Part shown: piece by piece, positions 35,064-42,520 of the stretch
Layout: every line of letters begins with the position of its first letter
Position numbering within the stretch: position 1 is the first letter of the stretch
Origin: Xanthobacteraceae bacterium
GTDB lineage: Bacteria; Pseudomonadota; Alphaproteobacteria; Rhizobiales; Xanthobacteraceae
Length of the DNA: 64,000 nt
Assembly: GCA_019745775.1 (NCBI GenBank)
Contig: JAIESR010000096.1
Location: 89,101-153,100, forward strand
Direction of reading: 5' to 3'
Position numbers and translations under genes: made by a program
Notes under the pieces: model-generated
What the model was told of the DNA's origin: nothing
The model's database searches: none
What the model saw: the letters and a program-made list of their open reading frames with translations, nothing else

Positions 35064-35441
35064 ATGCGAAATCGTACGACGTTTCTAACGATCTCCGTCG
35101 CCGGCGCTGTCATCGTCGGACTGGTGTCGATCGCCGCCGTGACCCAGGCGGAAGCCCGCGGCCAGCGCGCCGCCGCGATGCCAAACATGGCGGCCAAATC
35201 CGGCGGTGTGGTGCGCGACCCCCGCACCGGGGCTACCCCGGTCAATAAGCTGCACTGCCAGGGATCGGCCTGCCCGAAGCGGTACGGCGACAAGGCGCCG
35301 ACCACCGGCACCTACAAGCCGCTGCCGCCAACGATTTCGAACGGCCGCGACCACCGCGGTCCTAAAGGAGGAGGAGGCGGCGTGACGGTCACGTCGGGCC
35401 CGCCACGGCGGCCGGACATCTGTGCCGGCTGGGGCTGCTGA
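35064..35441 (+). CDS. Small secreted protein sharing TTGTYKP and RDHRGP/GGGGVTVT modules
   Basis: 125 residues; CAGGAGACC upstream. Signal peptide (ISVAGAVIVGLVSIAAVTQA), then VRDPRTGATPVNKLHCQGSA, KAPTTGTYKPLPP, NGRDHRGPKGGGGGVTVTSG and a C-terminal DICAGWGC. It combines the module of the 33934 protein with those of the 34369 protein. The pattern suggests duplication and shuffling of short secreted cassettes. Four cysteines; no known domain. Confidence 0.65.
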   Translation: MRNRTTFLTISVAGAVIVGLVSIAAVTQAEARGQRAAAMPNMAAKSGGVVRDPRTGATPVNKLHCQGSACPKRYGDKAPTTGTYKPLPPTISNGRDHRGPKGGGGGVTVTSGPPRRPDICAGWGC

Positions 35442-35514
35442 CCCGCGCGCCGGCCATAAGACAATGCACCGCGACCATGACGAACGATGCAAACACGGTC
35501 ATAGGACGATAACG

Positions 35515-35751
35515 ATGCGCATCCTCATCCTACCGGCGATCGTCATCCTCATGCCGTTCGCCATCTCCGTCGGCATCGTCACCGTCAAGCAGCGCCTCGA
35601 CCCGTCGTGCCGAATCTTCAACTGCCGAGCGCAATTGGTGGACACGCGCCCGTCGCGATCCGTGGTTGATGCCAGCGCCCCCACAAAGCGCCACCGTGTG
35701 CCCTGCGAGAGCGTCGCATCGATCGGCTCGTTGCAGGGCAACGCACCGTGA
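35515..35751 (+). CDS. Small exported Cys-containing protein
   Basis: 78 residues. N-terminal hydrophobic core LILPAIVILMPFAISVGIV (single anchor or signal), then RLDPSCRIFNCRAQLVDT with two closely spaced cysteines. It lies in the small-protein cluster between 35064-35441 and 35787-35972. No homology seen; coding status moderate. AGGACGATAACG lies before the ATG. Confidence 0.5.
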   Translation: MRILILPAIVILMPFAISVGIVTVKQRLDPSCRIFNCRAQLVDTRPSRSVVDASAPTKRHRVPCESVASIGSLQGNAP

Positions 35752-35786
35752 AGGGGTCACCACGTCAGAATCGAAGGAGCGATCAC

Positions 35787-35972
35787 ATGAGCAAGACGAC
35801 CCTGTTCGCCTGCGGCGTTCTGATCGGAATCATCGCCGGCACCGCCGGGGCCCGCATGCCCGCGGCTCTGACGCACATTCAGCCGGCGGCGGCCGGGACC
35901 GCCGTCAGCCCATTCGAGATGATGACCATGCAGCCGCAATCGTTGCCTGTGGAGCGCTACGACGCGTTCTAG
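35787..35972 (+). CDS. Small secreted protein ending PVERYDAF
   Basis: 61 residues from the ATG at 35787 (GAAGGAGCGATCAC upstream). Signal peptide (TLFACGVLIGIIAGTAGA) then about 38 residues ending FEMMTMQPQSLPVERYDAF. The tail matches the protein at 39031-39207, which ends DPMAMMAGARSFPVEVYDAF: both have a MM pair about 15 residues before a PVExYDAF end. The shared C-terminus marks a family. Confidence 0.65.
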   Translation: MSKTTLFACGVLIGIIAGTAGARMPAALTHIQPAAAGTAVSPFEMMTMQPQSLPVERYDAF

Positions 35973-36092
35973 TCTAGGCTGACCAAGACCGCATGAACCG
36001 CACCTTCGTGCGGCAACGCTGCCGTGTCCATCTGCTATAGTTGGCCACGGGTGAGTTGCCTTGGTTACTGTCAGGTGGATCGGCGCGGCAGA

Positions 36093-37091
36093 ATGAAGCT
36101 TCCCCTACCAGCCCCGCGGCTGTCGCGCCGCCGATGGATCCGGCTCGCGGCGGCAGTTATTGCACTGCCGGCTCTCGGTCGCGCCGCGCGGGCACAGTCC
36201 TATCCATCACGCTCCGTCCGCCTGATCGTCGGCTATGCGCCCGGCGGCGCGACCGACATCACCGCGCGGCTGATCGCAGCTCGCCTGTCCGAACGGCTGG
36301 GCCAGCAGTTCATCGTCGAGAACCGGCCCGGCGCGACCACCAACATCGCGACCGAGCAGGTCGTGCGCGCGCCCGCGGACGGCTACACGCTGCTGATGTC
36401 GACCGCCGCCAATGCGATCAACGCGACGTTCTTCGAGCGATTGAATTTCGATTTCGTCCGCGACACCGCGCCCGTCGCCGGCGTCATCCGGATGCAGAAC
36501 GTGCTCGAGGTGCATCCCGACGTGCCGGCGCGCAGCGTCGCCGCGTTGATCGCCTACGCCAAGGCCAATCCCGATCGCCTGATCGCGGGCTCGGCGGGGA
36601 ACGGCAGTCCGGGACACGTTTCGGCCGAACTGTTCAAGATGATGACCGGCACCAGGATGCTGCATGTGCCCTATCGCGGCATTGCGCCGGCGCTGGCCGA
36701 TCTGCTCGGCGGCCGCATCCACGTGTTGTTCGACAACATGGCGACGGCCATCGAGCCGATCCGCAGCGGCAAGCTGCGCGCGCTCGGCGTCACCACGACG
36801 TTCCGCTCGCCGCTCCTGCCCGACGTCCCGACCATCGCGGAGTCGGTGCCGGGCTACGAAGCCAGCTCGTGGTACGGCGTATCGGCGCCCAAGGATACGC
36901 CGTCCGAGGTCATCGACCGCCTGAACGGCGCGATCAACGCGGTGCTGACGGAGGGTCCCATCGTTGCGCGGTTCTCCACCCTCGGCGGTGTGCCGCTCGC
37001 CGGCTCGGCGGCTGCGTTCGGCGGGTTGATCGCCGACGAAACCGAGAAATGGGGCCGCGTCGTACGATTCTCCGGCGCCAAGCCCGATTGA
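36093..37091 (+). CDS. Tripartite tricarboxylate transporter (Bug/TctC) substrate-binding protein, orphan
   Basis: 332 residues from ATG 36093. Twin-arginine-like signal (SRRRWIRLAAAVIALPALG), then SYPSRSVRLIVGYAPGGATD and VENRPGATTNIATEQVV. ADGYTLLMSTAANAINATFF parallels the protein at 3968-4945, including a C-terminal ETEKWGRVVRFSGAKPD against ETEKWGKVVKFAGVKPD. They are recent paralogs or derive from a conserved orphan group. No TctA/B nearby. Convergent with the LysR gene 17 bp away. Confidence 0.92.
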   Translation: MKLPLPAPRLSRRRWIRLAAAVIALPALGRAARAQSYPSRSVRLIVGYAPGGATDITARLIAARLSERLGQQFIVENRPGATTNIATEQVVRAPADGYTLLMSTAANAINATFFERLNFDFVRDTAPVAGVIRMQNVLEVHPDVPARSVAALIAYAKANPDRLIAGSAGNGSPGHVSAELFKMMTGTRMLHVPYRGIAPALADLLGGRIHVLFDNMATAIEPIRSGKLRALGVTTTFRSPLLPDVPTIAESVPGYEASSWYGVSAPKDTPSEVIDRLNGAINAVLTEGPIVARFSTLGGVPLAGSAAAFGGLIADETEKWGRVVRFSGAKPD

Positions 37092-37108
37092 CGGCAAATC
37101 CGGCGCCG

Positions 37109-38011
37109 TCACGCGGCCGGCCGCTTTTTCGCCGGGATATTCGCCAGCGCCATGAGCGCATCGCGCACGATGCGCAGCGCAAGCTCGTCGGGTTTGTTGC
37201 GGTGCTGGATCAGCGCAAGCGTGCGCTTCAGCGGCGGATTGAGCGGCCGCACCACGATATCGTCGCTGCGCTGCGCAACCGACATTGCCGGCACGATCGA
37301 CATTCCCGTGCCGGCGGAGATGACGATCTTTATTGCCTCGATAGCGCTGACGATCATCGGCGACTGCGGCGCGAGCCCGCGCGCCGACATCCACGACCTG
37401 ATGAGCGCGCTGACGGCGCCGAACTCCAGCACGAGGAATTGCGCCGCGGCGTATTCCGGCGTGACCTCTTTGGGAATATCACGCGCCAGCGCGGGGAAGA
37501 TCGCGACCATCTGCTCGACATACAGCGGCGTGATCACAAGGCGGCTGTCCTCGACCGGTAGCGTGACGAGGCCGATGTCCACTTCGTTGCGCAGCACGCC
37601 GTCGACCATCGCCGTGGTCGGCGCGTTGCTGATGAAGAGGTCGATGCCGGGATGCTCGGCACGCAGCTTCTTCAGGACGGGCGGGAGCAGATACATCAGC
37701 GCGGTGAGCGCCGCGCCGATCTGCACGCGACCGATCCAGCCGTCGCGGAAGCGGCGCATCGCCGCCGCGATCGCGTCCGCCTCCACCGAAATGCGGCGCG
37801 CGTGCTCGATCACCTCGCGGCCGGCGGCGGTCGGGTAGGCCTTCTTGCCGAGCCGCTCGATCAGCCGCAGGCCACAGCGCTGCTCGAGCTCGCGGATCTG
37901 CACACTGACCGCCGACTGCGACAGGTTCAGCCGGCGCGCCGCGCCGGTGAAGCTCGCAAGCTCCACGACGGTTTCGAGCGTCCGCAACTGGTCGAGGTTC
38001 AGGCTGCGCAT
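37109..38011 (-). CDS. LysR-family transcriptional regulator
   Basis: 300 residues, typical LTTR. N-terminal winged helix (about 5-63): LDQLRTLETVVELASFTGAA, LNLSQSAVSVQIRELEQRCG. The effector domain is VQIGAALTALMYLLPPVLKK onward. Divergent from the methyltransferase gene with 127 bp between, a typical LTTR arrangement. The shared gap carries an inverted repeat (38024-38049). Confidence 0.93.
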   Translation of the reverse strand: MRSLNLDQLRTLETVVELASFTGAARRLNLSQSAVSVQIRELEQRCGLRLIERLGKKAYPTAAGREVIEHARRISVEADAIAAAMRRFRDGWIGRVQIGAALTALMYLLPPVLKKLRAEHPGIDLFISNAPTTAMVDGVLRNEVDIGLVTLPVEDSRLVITPLYVEQMVAIFPALARDIPKEVTPEYAAAQFLVLEFGAVSALIRSWMSARGLAPQSPMIVSAIEAIKIVISAGTGMSIVPAMSVAQRSDDIVVRPLNPPLKRTLALIQHRNKPDELALRIVRDALMALANIPAKKRPAA

Positions 38012-38023
38012 CGATCAGTATTT

Positions 38024-38049
38024 TTCATTATTTCAATAGATACAATGAA
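38024..38049. promoter_or_regulatory. Candidate LysR operator: TTCATT-N14-AATGAA
   Basis: TTCATT at 38024-38029 and AATGAA at 38044-38049 lie in the A+T-rich divergent gap between the LysR gene and the methyltransferase. The dyad suits the T-N11-A class of LTTR sites. No binding data. Confidence 0.45.
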
Positions 38050-38138
38050 TTTGATTTATCGAATGTCAAGTGCGAAATCGCGCCCGCCGGCGTCCACCCC
38101 CGCCGGGCCTGCCCCTGACCCCCGAAGGAGAAACGATC

Positions 38139-38991
38139 ATGTCTACGGCTTCCGCCCTCGCCGCCCGGCGAGCCCGCCACCTCGACGCGCCGAAGCCCGA
38201 CCTGGCTGCGGTCAAGACCCGCCAGCAGGCCGCCTGGTCCTCCGGCGACTACGCCATCGTCGGCTCGACCCTCCAGATCGTCGGCGAGCAGCTCTGCGAG
38301 GCGCTCGACCTGCGCTCCGGCCAGAAGGTGCTCGATGTCGCGGCCGGCAACGGCAACGTCACGCTCGCGGCCGCGCGCCGCTGGTGCGAGGTGACCTCGA
38401 CCGACTATGTGCCGGCGCTGCTCGACCGCGGCCGCGCCCGCGCGGCGGCCGACGGCTTCGATATCGTGTTCAAGGAAGCCGACGCCGAGGCCCTGCCGTT
38501 TGCCGACAACACGTTCGATGCCGTCGTCTCGACGTTCGGCGTGATGTTCACGCCTGACCAGGAGCGCGCGGCGGCCGAGATGATCCGGGTTTGCAAGCCC
38601 GGCGGCAAGATCGGCCTCGCGAACTGGACGCCGGAAGGCTTCATCGGCCAGCTGTTCAAGACGATCGGCCGCCACGTGCCGCCGCCCGGCGTCAAGTCGC
38701 CGGCGCTCTGGGGCGCGCGCCCATATCACGGATCTGTTCAATGGCCATGCTTCGGCGATCCGTTCTGAATCGCGCTACTACAACTTCCGCTATCGCTCGG
38801 CGCAACACATGCTCGATGTCTTCAAATCCTATTACGGTCCGGTGCTGAAGACGTTTGCCGCACTGCCCGGGCAAGGCCAGGACGCGCTCGCCAAGGATTT
38901 CCTGGAGCTGTTCGAGCGCTTCAACCGTTCGAACGACGGCACCCTCGTCGCGCCGAGCGAGTACCTCGAAGTCGTGGTCGTGAAGGGCTGA
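38139..38991 (+). pseudogene. Class I SAM-dependent methyltransferase, broken by a +1 frameshift
   Basis: From ATG 38139 (CGAAGGAGAAACGATC upstream) the frame reads KVLDVAAGNGNVTLAAARR, the SAM-binding motif, and DAVVSTFGVMFTPDQERAA, and runs to a TGA at 38766. From about 38714 the +1 frame continues ARAHITDLFNGHASAIRSES, RYYNFRYRSAQHMLDVFKSY and ends at 38991. The two pieces join as one approximately 280-residue methyltransferase of the UbiE-like type if one base is skipped within GGGGCGCGCGCCC (38710-38722). The break is either a genuine inactivating mutation or a sequencing error in a G+C run. Divergent from a LysR gene. Confidence 0.82.
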
Positions 38992-39030
38992 CCCAAATCG
39001 CTATCCATCCAACAACGTCGGAGCACTCCA

Positions 39031-39207
39031 ATGCACAAGCTGCTGTTTGTGTTCGGCCTCCTGGTTGGCGCCCTCGCCGCGACCACCTGGGCGCAGGTCC
39101 CCGTCTTGCCGGGTCCGGAGTCGTCCGGACAGGCGGCCGTCATCGATCCGATGGCCATGATGGCGGGCGCGCGCTCGTTTCCGGTTGAGGTTTACGACGC
39201 GTTCTGA
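39031..39207 (+). CDS. Small secreted protein ending PVEVYDAF
   Basis: 58 residues, CGGAGCACTCCA upstream of ATG. Signal peptide (LLFVFGLLVGALAATTWAQ) then a short mature region ending in MAMMAGARSFPVEVYDAF. It pairs with the 35787-35972 protein by its C-terminus. It follows the frameshifted methyltransferase by 39 bp. The conserved C-terminal end, not the N-terminal part, is what unites these two. Confidence 0.65.
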   Translation: MHKLLFVFGLLVGALAATTWAQVPVLPGPESSGQAAVIDPMAMMAGARSFPVEVYDAF

Positions 39208-39292
39208 ACGTTGAAACGCGATGGGTGTCGCAACGTGGCGCCGGCAGCGGCGCCACGTTCTTGTTTCTGGCGCGGTTCCCACCTGAAACGGG

Positions 39293-39376
39293 TCTCTCCC
39301 CGCTCATTCCCGCGCAAGCGGGAATCCAGTCTTGAGCCAACCTGGGTCCCCGCTTTCGCGGGGACGAGCGGGAGAG
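39293..39376. repeat. Palindromic repeat, family A, copy 2
   Basis: ATTCCCGCGCAAGCGGGAAT and GGTCCCCGCTTTCGCGGGGA, as at 3876-3957. In the gap between the small secreted protein and the convergent hydrolase. Confidence 0.85.
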
Positions 39377-39418
39377 AGCGAGTAAACTTCATTTGGAATG
39401 CTCTAATCACAGCTGACG

Positions 39419-40213
39419 CTAAGGCCAAAGCCGCCTGGCGAAACCGACCAGCGCGGCGCTGATCGCCTCCGGCTGCTCCTCGATGGCGGCGTGGCTGGCA
39501 TTGTCGATCACGACAACGGTGACGCGGTCGCCGAGTGCGCGCTTGAATTCGTGCGCGTCCTCGACATGCGCCAGCGGATCGTGCCCGGGCTGGAGATAGA
39601 GGATCGGCGCGTTGCCGGCGGCATAGTCTGCCTGCCGCGAGGTCCTGTCGCCGGCGATGCGCTGCGCCGCCAGCACCTCCGGATGCCAGCCTTCGAGCCA
39701 GGGCGTGGGATCATTTCCGGGCGCGAAGAACGCAAAGCGCAACGCCTTGAGCCGCTCGTCGTCGGGCAGCGCATTGTCGGCGCTGTTGCGGATGGCCTCG
39801 CGGATCGGCGGCGTCGATGGCGCGTGTCCGACATTGGCGGCGATCAAGGAGACGCCGCGCACCAGCTCGGGTCGGTCGGTGGCGAGCATGCGGGCGACGC
39901 GGTTGCCGAAGGCGTGTCCGGCGACCAGCGCGGCGCCGCCACCGTCATGCTCGATCACCGCGGCGATGTCGGCGGCGCAATCGTGCAGGTCGGCGTAAGG
40001 CGCGGGACTGGTGCTGGCGCCGATGCCGCGCGGCTGCGGCCGCAGCACGCGATAGCCGGCGGCCGCGATCCGCTCCGCCATTACGTCGAAATCGGTGGCG
40101 CCGCGGCCGAGCGACGGCAGCAGCACGACGCGATGGCCGGCGCCTTGCGCCAGCACTTCGATGCGCACGGGCCCACGTTGAACGATGGTCGACGTAACGG
40201 AAGGCGAACTCAT
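39419..40213 (-). CDS. Alpha/beta-hydrolase fold protein with alanine at the nucleophile position
   Basis: 264 residues from the ATG at 40211-40213. HRVVLLPSLGRGATDFDVMA, GYRVLRPQPRGIGAS and the nucleophile elbow ALVAGHAFGNRVARMLA, in which the usual G-x-S-x-G serine is alanine (GHAFG). Other triad parts remain: a PGHDPLAHV acid loop and DNASHAAIEEQPEA histidine. Hydrolysis by the standard mechanism is therefore doubtful; a binding, decarboxylating or dioxygenase-like use of the fold is possible. Its ATG overlaps the TGA of the upstream mini-protein (ATGA), which implies translational coupling. Confidence 0.85.
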   Translation of the reverse strand: MSSPSVTSTIVQRGPVRIEVLAQGAGHRVVLLPSLGRGATDFDVMAERIAAAGYRVLRPQPRGIGASTSPAPYADLHDCAADIAAVIEHDGGGAALVAGHAFGNRVARMLATDRPELVRGVSLIAANVGHAPSTPPIREAIRNSADNALPDDERLKALRFAFFAPGNDPTPWLEGWHPEVLAAQRIAGDRTSRQADYAAGNAPILYLQPGHDPLAHVEDAHEFKRALGDRVTVVVIDNASHAAIEEQPEAISAALVGFARRLWP

Positions 40214-40419
40214 GGACGAGATTGACGCGGCGCAGAACCCTGTTGGCTTCCGGCGTCCGGCTGCTCGCAGATGCCGTCGCAGCAATGGCCGATGCCCTGC
40301 CCGCCGCAGTCCGGGCACGGGATCATCCCGTCCTGAGCGTCGGCGCGCTTGCGCCCGGGTGCCCTGACGAAGCCCGGTCGTTCGCTGAAGCGGCAAGTGT
40401 CACAGAGCATAGGTGCCAC
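40210..40419 (-). CDS. Cys-rich mini-protein with zinc-ribbon-like CPDCGGQGIGHCC motif, coupled to the hydrolase
   Basis: Up to 69 residues from a GTG at 40417-40419; an ATG four codons in is an alternative. Contents: MLCDTCRF near the start and CPDCGGQGIGHCCDGICEQP in the middle. The CxxCGGxG pattern resembles the DnaJ central zinc finger and mini zinc-ribbon proteins. Its TGA shares the ATGA with the alpha/beta hydrolase start, an operon-like coupling. Function unknown, but a metal-dependent accessory role for the serine-less hydrolase is one idea. Confidence 0.65.
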   Translation of the reverse strand: MAPMLCDTCRFSERPGFVRAPGRKRADAQDGMIPCPDCGGQGIGHCCDGICEQPDAGSQQGSAPRQSRP

Positions 40420-40493
40420 AAAGCATGAGGTGCCCCCTTGGGAGGCACCTCAGCTGATTCTGCCTGTGCAGGGAAGAGTCAGAAGGATCGGTT

Positions 40494-40575
40494 CTCTCCG
40501 CTCATGCCCGCGAAAGCGGGCATCCAGTATCCTTCCTTTTTAGACTGGGTCCCCGCTTGCGCGGGGACGAGCGGA
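40494..40575. repeat. Palindromic repeat, family A, copy 3
   Basis: ATGCCCGCGAAAGCGGGCAT and GGTCCCCGCTTGCGCGGGGA. A base-compensated variant of the 3876 copy: both arms change together (ATGCCCGC/GCGGGCAT), so pairing is preserved. Confidence 0.85.
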
Positions 40576-40584
40576 AGCTGTGCT

Positions 40585-41199
40585 TCAGATCGCGTAGCGC
40601 TCGATGCCGCGGGCGGCCATCATCTCGCCGATCCGCTTGCGGGCATAGAACATGCGGGTCTTCACGGTATTGGTCGGGACGCCGATGATCTCGGAGACCT
40701 CCTCGATCGACCGCTCGTGGTAATAGACGAGGTCGATGATCTCGCGGTGGGCCGGCGACAGTTCGGACAGGCAGGCACGCAGGATCTCGCCGCGCTCCTG
40801 CTTCTGCATCGTGACCTCCGGATTGTCGGCCGGATCTTCGATGAATTCCGCGACTTCGTCGTCGAGCTGCTCGCTCGAGCGGCGGCGCAGGCTGGACAGC
40901 GCCTTGTTGCGTGCGATCGCGAGCAGCCAGGTCGTCACCTGGCAGCGGCGCTCGAACCGCTCGGCCTGACGCCACACGTCGATGAAAACCTCGCTCACCA
41001 TGTCTTCGGCGGACGATTCGTCGCGCAGGAAGCGCAGGGCGAACCGGTAAACCTTCACATGGTGACGGCCATAAAGGACCTGGAGGGCGTGCTTGTCGCC
41101 GCCGGCAATCGCCTCAACCAGGGCTGCGTCGGAATTGTCCTGGGCGGACCACTGCGCGCCCCGTCCCGCGTCAACCGCAACTGCCTGACTGTACTGCAT
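40585..41199 (-). CDS. ECF-type RNA polymerase sigma factor
   Basis: 204 residues from the ATG at 41197-41199 with GGGAGCGAGCT upstream. Region 2: YRFALRFLRDESSAEDMVSE and FIDVWRQAERFE; region 4: LSPAHREIIDLVYYHERSIE, EVSEIIGVPTNTVKTRMFY. No anti-sigma gene is adjacent and NepR/PhyR are absent, so it is probably not EcfG. It is divergent from the TRAP binding protein by 300 bp. Its controlling signal is unclear. Confidence 0.93.
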   Translation of the reverse strand: MQYSQAVAVDAGRGAQWSAQDNSDAALVEAIAGGDKHALQVLYGRHHVKVYRFALRFLRDESSAEDMVSEVFIDVWRQAERFERRCQVTTWLLAIARNKALSSLRRRSSEQLDDEVAEFIEDPADNPEVTMQKQERGEILRACLSELSPAHREIIDLVYYHERSIEEVSEIIGVPTNTVKTRMFYARKRIGEMMAARGIERYAI

Positions 41200-41499
41200 A
41201 GCTCGCTCCCAACCACGCGCGCCTTGGCGCCGCCTGGCTGGAGTAGCAATGGGGGGTTTCGCGCGGATTGCGCTCGCCCGAAATATGGTTTCGTGAGTTC
41301 CGCCGACTGTTTCGTCGGTCAGGGAGCGAAGAAACATTCGGGACAGGGCCGGGCCCGATATGCATTTCATCCTACAAAACCGGGCAAAAACCGGCACCAG
41401 TCGCCCCAATTCGATCCCTTTTTTCTCCGATGGCACCGCCCCGACATCGATCCTATGATTAAGCGGGCTTTGAACCGCGCGCGCGGGAGACGCACCAAT
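41200..41499. other. Gene-free divergent gap (300 bp) between the ECF sigma and the TRAP binding protein
   Basis: No coding frame I believe in either direction. Short hydrophilic frames here are not supported. It should carry divergent promoters. No repeat is seen. Confidence 0.45.
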
Positions 41500-42504
41500 A
41501 TGACCTGGTCCGATGCGAGTGCGGCGGTTCAGAAGTTCGTCATCGTATGGAGCGCAATGCTCGCGTGCGTGCTGGCCGCCGGCGGGAATGCCGGTGCGCG
41601 CGAATTCCGCGCCGCCGACATCCAGGACGACAATTATCCGACCGTTCAGGCGCTGCGGATGATGGACCAGCTGGTCACGCAACGAACCGAGAAGCGCCAC
41701 AGCATCCGGGTGTTTCATTCCCGGCAGCTCGGCGAAGAGAGCCAGACCGTCGAGCAGACCCGCGTCGGCGCGATCGACATCAACCGCATCAATGTCGCCG
41801 CCATCGGCAATGCGGCGCCGGTACTGAACATCCTTGCGCTGCCGTTCGTGTTCCGCTCGGTCGACCATCTGCACAAGGTGATCGACGGCGAGATCGGTCA
41901 GGAGATCCTGGGATCGCTCGAGCCTTACGGCTTTGTCGGATTGACCTTCTACGATTCCGGCGCACGCTCGATCTATACCGCACGCCGGCCGGTGCGCTCG
42001 CTCGACGATCTGCGCGGCCAGCGAATCCGCATCCAGCAATCCGACCTGATGGAGAAGATGATCAAGTCGCTCGGCGGCGTGCCGATCAGCCTGCCCTACG
42101 GCCAGATCGGGACGGCGCTCACGGCCAACCTTGTCGATGGCGCCGAAAACAACTGGCCGTCCTACGTCACCGCCAATCATTACAAGGCGGCGCCGTTCTA
42201 CACGGTCACCGAGCACACCATGGCGCCGGAGATCGTGATCATGTCGCGGCGCGCATGGGAGGAACTGTCGCCCGACGAACGCGCGATCTTTCGCGGCGCC
42301 GCGCGCGAATCCTCGCGCTACATGCGCGAGCAGTGGCTGACCTGGGAACAGCAGTCGCGGCAACGCGCAGTCGACATGGGCGTCACGGTCGTCGATCGGC
42401 TCGACCGCAAAGCGTTCGAATCCGCCACCGCGCCGCTGCGCGACGATATGCGCAAGGATTCGCGGTTTGGCCCGCTGATCAAGCGGGTCGAGGCGGCGCA
42501 ATGA
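41500..42504 (+). CDS. TRAP-type substrate-binding protein (DctP family), probable sensory partner
   Basis: 334 residues from ATG 41500 (GGGAGACGCACCAAT upstream); an ATG at 41455 is an alternative. Signal peptide (FVIVWSAMLACVLAAGGNAGA), then DctP hallmarks: RIQQSDLMEKMIKSLGGVPI, LPYGQIGTALTANLVDGAEN and APFYTVTEHTMAPEI. DctP binds carboxylates in the periplasm via a conserved Arg. No DctQ or DctM membrane subunit is nearby; instead a transmembrane histidine kinase starts 16 bp downstream, so this protein may present ligand to the kinase as TorT does with TorS. The preceding open frame is antisense noise. Confidence 0.92.
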   Translation: MTWSDASAAVQKFVIVWSAMLACVLAAGGNAGAREFRAADIQDDNYPTVQALRMMDQLVTQRTEKRHSIRVFHSRQLGEESQTVEQTRVGAIDINRINVAAIGNAAPVLNILALPFVFRSVDHLHKVIDGEIGQEILGSLEPYGFVGLTFYDSGARSIYTARRPVRSLDDLRGQRIRIQQSDLMEKMIKSLGGVPISLPYGQIGTALTANLVDGAENNWPSYVTANHYKAAPFYTVTEHTMAPEIVIMSRRAWEELSPDERAIFRGAARESSRYMREQWLTWEQQSRQRAVDMGVTVVDRLDRKAFESATAPLRDDMRKDSRFGPLIKRVEAAQ

Positions 42505-42520
42505 ATACAGAGGGATTGAT

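Noticed and set aside
40438..41499. A long forward N-terminal extension of the TRAP binding protein
   Set aside because: It runs antisense through the ECF sigma gene and a family A repeat and shows no domain; the signal peptide begins just after 41500.
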